This document shows, piece by piece, positions 60,820 to 64,000 of a stretch of DNA of 64,000 bases. Location: assembly GCA_903927615.1 (NCBI GenBank), contig CAIYNU010000043.1, positions 1 through 64,000 on the forward strand, read 5' to 3'. The first letter of the stretch is position 1, and every line of letters starts with the position of its first letter. This DNA comes from an uncultured Rhodospirillales bacterium. Lineage in GTDB: Bacteria; Pseudomonadota; Alphaproteobacteria; Azospirillales; Azospirillaceae. Under the pieces are notes generated by a model. That model ran no database searches. It saw only the letters and a program-made list of their open reading frames with translations, and was not told where the DNA came from. A program made the translations under genes and the position numbers.

Positions 60820-61525
60820 GCGGACCGTTTTTGTCACGGGAGCCAGTTCGGATATCGGATTGGCGGTATGCCGCCGCTATCTGGATGCGGGCTGGCAGGT
60901 GATCGGGCACTTTCGCACATCCCGGCCCGCGCTAGAAGCTCTGGCCGGGCCGCGGTTCGAGCCGTGGTGCGCCGATTTCGCCGACACCGCCGCGCTGGAA
61001 GCGACGCTGGCCGCCGATCCCGGCTTTTTCACCCGGGCCGACGCTCTGGTCAATCTGGCCGCCGACATGACCCCGGTTCGCTTCGAGGAGGTTTCGGCCG
61101 CCGTCCTTTTGCGCATGCTCGCCATCAATCTGGTTCCGGGCCTGCTGCTGATGCGGGTCATGGAACCGGCCATGGCGGCGCGCGGTTTCGGGCGGATCGT
61201 TCATGCCTCCAGCATCGGCGTTAAGTTCGGCGGCGGCTCCGACAGCTTTTGTTATTCCCTGTCCAAGCACGCGCAAGAGTTCATCCCCAGTGCCACCCGC
61301 CGATCGGCCGCCGCCAATGTGCTGGTCAATGTGATCCGGGTCGGCGTGACCGACACCCGGGCGCATCTTCGCTTTCCCGGCAAAAGCATGGCCGAGCGGG
61401 TCCGGCTGATCCCCCGCCAGCGCGCCGCAACCCCGGACGAAATGGCCGAAACCCTGGTCTGGTTCGGCTCCGAGGCCAACGCCACCATCACCGGCCAGGT
61501 CATCGCCGCTGCGGGCGGTGAGTGA
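60818..61525 (+). CDS. Short-chain dehydrogenase/reductase
   Basis: A 235-residue SDR: TVFVTGASSDIGLAVCRRYL (TGxxxxIG loop), ALVNLAADMTPVRFEEVSAA (NLAA in place of NNAG), IVHASSIGVKFGGGSDSFCY SLSKHAQEF with Ser, and Y-S-L-S-K as the catalytic YxxxK. VLVNVIRVGVTDTRAH and the C-terminal TITGQVIAAAGGE match family ends. AGGAAAG lies about ten bases before the ATG. It lies next to the replication origin and diverges from pgl with overlapping start codons. Substrate unknown; PtmA-like sugar-precursor reductases in nonulosonate loci are one possibility. Confidence 0.82.
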   Translation: MRTVFVTGASSDIGLAVCRRYLDAGWQVIGHFRTSRPALEALAGPRFEPWCADFADTAALEATLAADPGFFTRADALVNLAADMTPVRFEEVSAAVLLRMLAINLVPGLLLMRVMEPAMAARGFGRIVHASSIGVKFGGGSDSFCYSLSKHAQEFIPSATRRSAAANVLVNVIRVGVTDTRAHLRFPGKSMAERVRLIPRQRAATPDEMAETLVWFGSEANATITGQVIAAAGGE

Positions 61526-61701
61526 TCCCGGCGCGGTTAAGAGTACCCCAAAGGCCGGTGGCCCTTGGAACCGGAACGCCACTCCTTGGCACAATCTAAA
61601 CGAGAACGCCTCATCGTCATTGCGGCGCACACGGATATGCCCGATCCCCGAACCGACACGGCAAACGACGACGACTCGAGAGTCCGCAGGCCGCCGAGGG
61701 T
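61526..61701. other. Spacer between SDR gene and origin, with repeat remnant
   Basis: CCCCAAAGGCCGGTGGCCCTTGG (partial match to the arm of the 18754 palindrome) lies at 61546-61568. The rest has no recognisable feature. Confidence 0.35.
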
Positions 61702-61916
61702 TCGTAATGTTGTGACGTTTATCCACAGAGTTATCCACATATCCCTCGTAATGTTGTGACGCAGCAAAGTTATCCCTCGTAATGTTGTGACGCTTTTTCG
61801 TAATGTTGTGACGCTTTGTTCGTAATGTTGTGACGGTCGACTCGGCGCGACTCGAGTTATCCCTCGTAATGTTGTGACACATACAAATAGGTAAGAATCA
61901 AATAGCCTTCAAATAG
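61702..61916 (+). other. Plasmid replication origin: six iterons, DnaA boxes and AT-rich unwinding region
   Basis: The 16-mer TCGTAATGTTGTGACG occurs in direct orientation at 61702, 61746, 61777, 61798, 61820 and 61864 (the last ends in A instead of G). Start-to-start distances are 44, 31, 21, 22 and 44, mostly near whole multiples of two helical turns. Two perfect DnaA boxes lie between the first and second iteron. After the sixth come three CAAATAG repeats (61884, 61899, 61910) in AT-rich DNA suited to strand opening. repA follows. This is the standard layout of an iteron-controlled theta origin. Confidence 0.93.
61719..61739 (+). promoter_or_regulatory. Two perfect DnaA boxes
   Basis: TTATCCACA at 61719-61727 and again at 61731-61739, same orientation, three bases apart. 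Both match the DnaA consensus exactly. Confidence 0.9.
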
Positions 61917-61936
61917 GGGGACCCCGATTTTTCCGC

Positions 61937-61959
61937 TTGACAGCCGGCCAGGGTTTCGG
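61937..61959 (+). promoter_or_regulatory. Possible repA promoter -35 region
   Basis: A perfect TTGACA lies at 61937-61942, 33 bases before the repA ATG. A -10 hexamer at the right spacing (about 61960) is poor. It sits just after the last iteron, where RepA binding could repress it. Confidence 0.35.
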
Positions 61960-61974
61960 GCAAACCTCAGCCAC

Positions 61975-62937
61975 ATGGATATCCACGCTCTGATCCTTGC
62001 CCATGGACAGGAAATCGCTCGGCAGATGGTTTCCGGTAAGGAACGCCATCTGGTCGACATTGCAGCAGAAATGCTGGCGTGCGAAGCCTTCGATGAAGAA
62101 GTCGGGTTTCTGTATTCCGGTTGGTGCATGACCGCCCTGCCCCACCGCAGACCGGGTGCCGACAAAGAATTCCAACCTTGGGTTAAAGAAAACGGTCGTT
62201 TTCGGCTGATCGTCGAACCTGGATTTGCCTTCAGTGCGGACTGGCAATCCTCTCCGGTTGGAATTCCCTATGGTTCGCGGGCCCGCCTGATTCTTTTTTA
62301 CCTGCAAACCGAGGCCATTCGCGGTCAAACCCCGGACGTCAATCTTGGCCCCAGTCTATCCAACTGGCTCGGCCGCATGGGCATTTCCAAGGGTGGCTTG
62401 AGTTACCAGGCCGTGCGCGATCAATGCCGCCGTCTGAGCGCCTGCCGCCTGACCATCGGTTGGAACGCCGATGATGGTTCCAGAGGGTTCGAACGGGCAA
62501 ACATCGTCAATAAAATGATGTTCGTGCCAACCGCCGGTGACGACGACCACGAGACAACGCTTTGGAATGAAACGGTCCGATTAAGTCCGGAATTCTATCA
62601 ATCTTTGGTCAGTCATCCAGTCCCGGTATCGGAACAGGGCATTAAATTGCTGTGCAACAGTTCTCTGTCCATGGATATTTATGTCTGGTTGGCTTACCGT
62701 CTGCGTTCTCTTAACAAGCCGACCACGGTTCCCTGGGGGCCGTTACACCAACAATTTGGACCGGAATACGCCAATATTCGAGCCTTTCGGGCCCGCTTCC
62801 ATGAAAATCTGCGCGAAGCTTTGTGCGTTTACCCCGACGCCAAAGTCGAACTGAACCCGGTGGGCATCGTTTTGCATCCCAGCCCTTCGGCGGTTCCCGA
62901 GCGCGCCGCGGTCAGACGACTTCGTGCCGTCGGGTAA
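61975..62937 (+). CDS. repA: Plasmid replication initiator RepA (RepA_C family)
   Basis: The 320-residue protein matches the RepA_C plasmid initiator family: MTALPHRRP, then GFAFSADWQSSPVGIPYGSR, LILFYLQTEAIRGQTPDVNL, WLGRMGISKGGLSYQAVRDQ, CRRLSACRLTIGW and SLSMDIYVWLAYRLRSLNKP, followed by WGPLHQQFGPEY. These proteins bind iterons as monomers to open the origin. The iteron array lies immediately upstream and two variant iterons downstream. ATG 61975 has no strong ribosome site, which is common for tightly limited initiators. Confidence 0.93.
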   Translation: MDIHALILAHGQEIARQMVSGKERHLVDIAAEMLACEAFDEEVGFLYSGWCMTALPHRRPGADKEFQPWVKENGRFRLIVEPGFAFSADWQSSPVGIPYGSRARLILFYLQTEAIRGQTPDVNLGPSLSNWLGRMGISKGGLSYQAVRDQCRRLSACRLTIGWNADDGSRGFERANIVNKMMFVPTAGDDDHETTLWNETVRLSPEFYQSLVSHPVPVSEQGIKLLCNSSLSMDIYVWLAYRLRSLNKPTTVPWGPLHQQFGPEYANIRAFRARFHENLREALCVYPDAKVELNPVGIVLHPSPSAVPERAAVRRLRAVG

Positions 62938-63289
62938 AAGCGCCTTAAGGGCATCAGGACGGCGACGGGTCTGATTTTGCGCTCCCACCAAACCGTTTTG
63001 GTTTGAGACGCATCCCCGACCTTCGCCTCCATGCCGCCGTTCGTAAAGTTGTGACGGAGCAGCCATCGTCCGACCCGCCGGTGCCAAGGCTTTTTTGGCC
63101 CGGCCCGATCGGGTTCGTAAAGTTGTGACGCCTTTCAGCCCGGTGTCCGGCTGACCGGGAATGGCTTGACATCCAAAAATTTCCGGTCTTTGGTCCTGCC
63201 CAGGGAACGACGTTTCCTTCGGGGACCGGGAGCCTTGCTTCCAGTTGCCGGAAGCCAGATCCCGAGATCTTTCACGAAGGCTTCTGCGT
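62938..63289. other. 350-base region with variant iterons and probable promoter of the next gene
   Basis: Besides the two iterons at 63041 and 63115, an inverted repeat CAAACC-GTTTT-GGTTTG (62988-63004) could terminate repA transcription, and TTGACA at 63166-63171 is a candidate -35 for the epimerase gene. GAAGG at 63276-63280 is its probable ribosome site. Confidence 0.5.
63041..63130 (+). repeat. Two variant iterons downstream of repA
   Basis: TCGTAAAGTTGTGACG occurs at 63041-63056 and 63115-63130, 74 bases apart. It differs from the origin iteron by one base (A for T at position 7). A second iteron group outside the origin commonly acts as a copy-number or incompatibility locus by titrating or pairing with RepA. 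Confidence 0.85.
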
Positions 63290-64000
63290 ATGTTCGCGTG
63301 GTATCAAGATTTTGAACGGCTTCGACCCACCAAGACCTGGCTGGTGACCGGGGTTGCCGGCTTTATTGGGTCTCACCTTCTGGAGACATTACTCCGCCTT
63401 GACCAGACTGTGGTCGGCATCGACAATTTCGCAACCGGACATCAGCATAACCTCGATCAGGTTCGAGCCTTGGTGGGACCCGAACGGTTTGACCATTTTC
63501 GTTTCATCGAAGCCGACATCCGGGATCCGGACGCCTGCCGTGTTGCGACCCGGGGGGTTGATTATGTCCTGCACCAGGCGGCCCTCGGCAGCGTACCGCG
63601 TTCGATTGAAGACCCGATTGCCGCCAATGCCACCAATATCGACGGGTTTCTGAACATGCTGGTGGCGGCCCGGGATGCCGGCGTCACCCGCTTCGTCTAT
63701 GCCGCCTCCAGTTCCACCTACGGCGACGACCCCGGTTTGCCCAAACGGGAAGAGCACATCGGCAAGCCACTGTCCCCTTACGCCGTGACCAAACTGGTCA
63801 ACGAGCTTTACGCCGAGGTCTTTGCCCGTGCTTACGGCTTCGACAGTATCGGTCTTCGTTATTTCAACGTGTTCGGACCGCGCCAGGATCCCGATGGGGC
63901 TTATGCCGCGGTAATCCCCAAATGGATCGCGGCGGCGATCCGGGGCGATGACATCTGGATCAATGGCGACGGCGAAACCAGCCGGGATTTTTGTTACGTG
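63290..64000 (+). CDS. UDP-N-acetylhexosamine 4-epimerase-like extended SDR (WbpP/TviC type), cut by window edge
   Basis: The visible 237 residues begin with a ~15-residue leader and [20 protein letters not shown] (cofactor loop), [40 protein letters not shown] and [20 protein letters not shown] (catalytic Ser). [20 protein letters not shown] (YxxxK) and [20 protein letters not shown] follow. This pattern is that of the WbpP/TviC group, which interconverts UDP-GlcNAc and UDP-GalNAc or their uronic acids. The N-terminal leader and A-L-G-S-V-P-R-S are typical of that group. The gene is open at the window end. Confidence 0.88.
   Translation, partial: MFAWYQDFERLRPTKTWLVTGVAGFIGSHLLETLLRLDQTVVGIDNFATGHQHNLDQVRALVGPERFDHFRFIEADIRDPDACRVATRGVDYVLHQAALGSVPRSIEDPIAANATNIDGFLNMLVAARDAGVTRFVYAASSSTYGDDPGLPKREEHIGKPLSPYAVTKLVNELYAEVFARAYGFDSIGLRYFNVFGPRQDPDGAYAAVIPKWIAAAIRGDDIWINGDGETSRDFCYV

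Noticed and set aside
61702-61879. Regularly spaced repeats considered as a CRISPR array
   Set aside because: The unit is only 16 bases, spacers are 5-28 bases and uneven, no cas genes are present, and DnaA boxes and repA identify an iteron origin.
1-64000. tRNA, rRNA and known riboswitch genes
   Set aside because: No T-loop/acceptor pattern, rRNA core sequence or recognisable riboswitch was seen in the gaps; a covariance-model search would be decisive.

Overview
The window is GC-rich DNA (with a few AT-rich genes) whose codon use, short gene overlaps and gene content fit an alphaproteobacterium, most likely of the Rhodospirillales/Magnetospirillum type. That placement is an inference from style, not from a marker gene. 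Two things make it look like plasmid or chromid DNA: an iteron-type origin with a RepA_C-family initiator (61.7-63.1 kb), and a parA-parB partition operon (40.6-42.5 kb). Nearly everything else is glycan biosynthesis, so this appears to be an extrachromosomal replicon given over largely to a surface or flagellin glycan.

Layout. 1-1.1 kb: the start of a REP-associated (RAYT) transposase running off the left edge, then unassigned DNA. 1.1-16 kb, mostly + strand: a nine-carbon / 8-amino-Kdo sugar acid block with two NeuB-type synthases, two CMP-sugar cytidylyltransferases, a KdnB-like 8-oxidase, two PLP aminotransferases, a Gfo/Idh/MocA oxidoreductase, a SPASM radical SAM enzyme and three glycosyltransferase-like genes. 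16.1-26.5 kb, - strand: large TPR/GT-B proteins, two of them GT41 (O-GlcNAc-transferase-like), with a TPR protein and an SDR between them. 26.6-40.3 kb, + strand: a long run of sugar-modifying genes: a PLP/PMP enzyme with His-His where aminotransferases have the catalytic Lys, two extended SDRs, a MiaB-like radical SAM enzyme, a two-subunit transketolase, methyltransferases, a B12-type radical SAM enzyme, an aldo/keto reductase and a CgeB-like glycosyltransferase. 40.6-44.1 kb: parAB, a 2-oxoglutarate dioxygenase and a methyltransferase. 44.2-55.6 kb, - strand: an FkbM methyltransferase, an AT-rich acyltransferase, a 1405-residue SNF2 helicase, a sugar N-formyltransferase-like enzyme, a methyltransferase, a two-domain glycosyltransferase and an unknown protein. 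56-61.5 kb: a TPR/glycosyltransferase, a HAD protein and its probable separated partner, 6-phosphogluconolactonase and an SDR. 61.7-63.1 kb: origin and repA. 63.3 kb to the end: a UDP-sugar 4-epimerase cut by the window edge.

Working model (inference). The left block makes one or more CMP-activated sugar acids. The 26.6-37.3 kb block makes an unusual nucleotide sugar, perhaps 3-deoxy, branched by transketolase and methylated. Methyl-, formyl- and acyltransferases decorate the residues. TPR-GT41 enzymes, a type used for flagellin O-glycosylation in alphaproteobacteria, place sugar on protein.

The most unusual DNA-level feature is a set of GC-rich palindromic repeats that sit inside or at the ends of genes. 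One copy lies in frame within a GT41 gene. A second copy encodes the tail of the HAD gene exactly where it meets its partner. A different repeat overlaps the stop codons of two unrelated genes.
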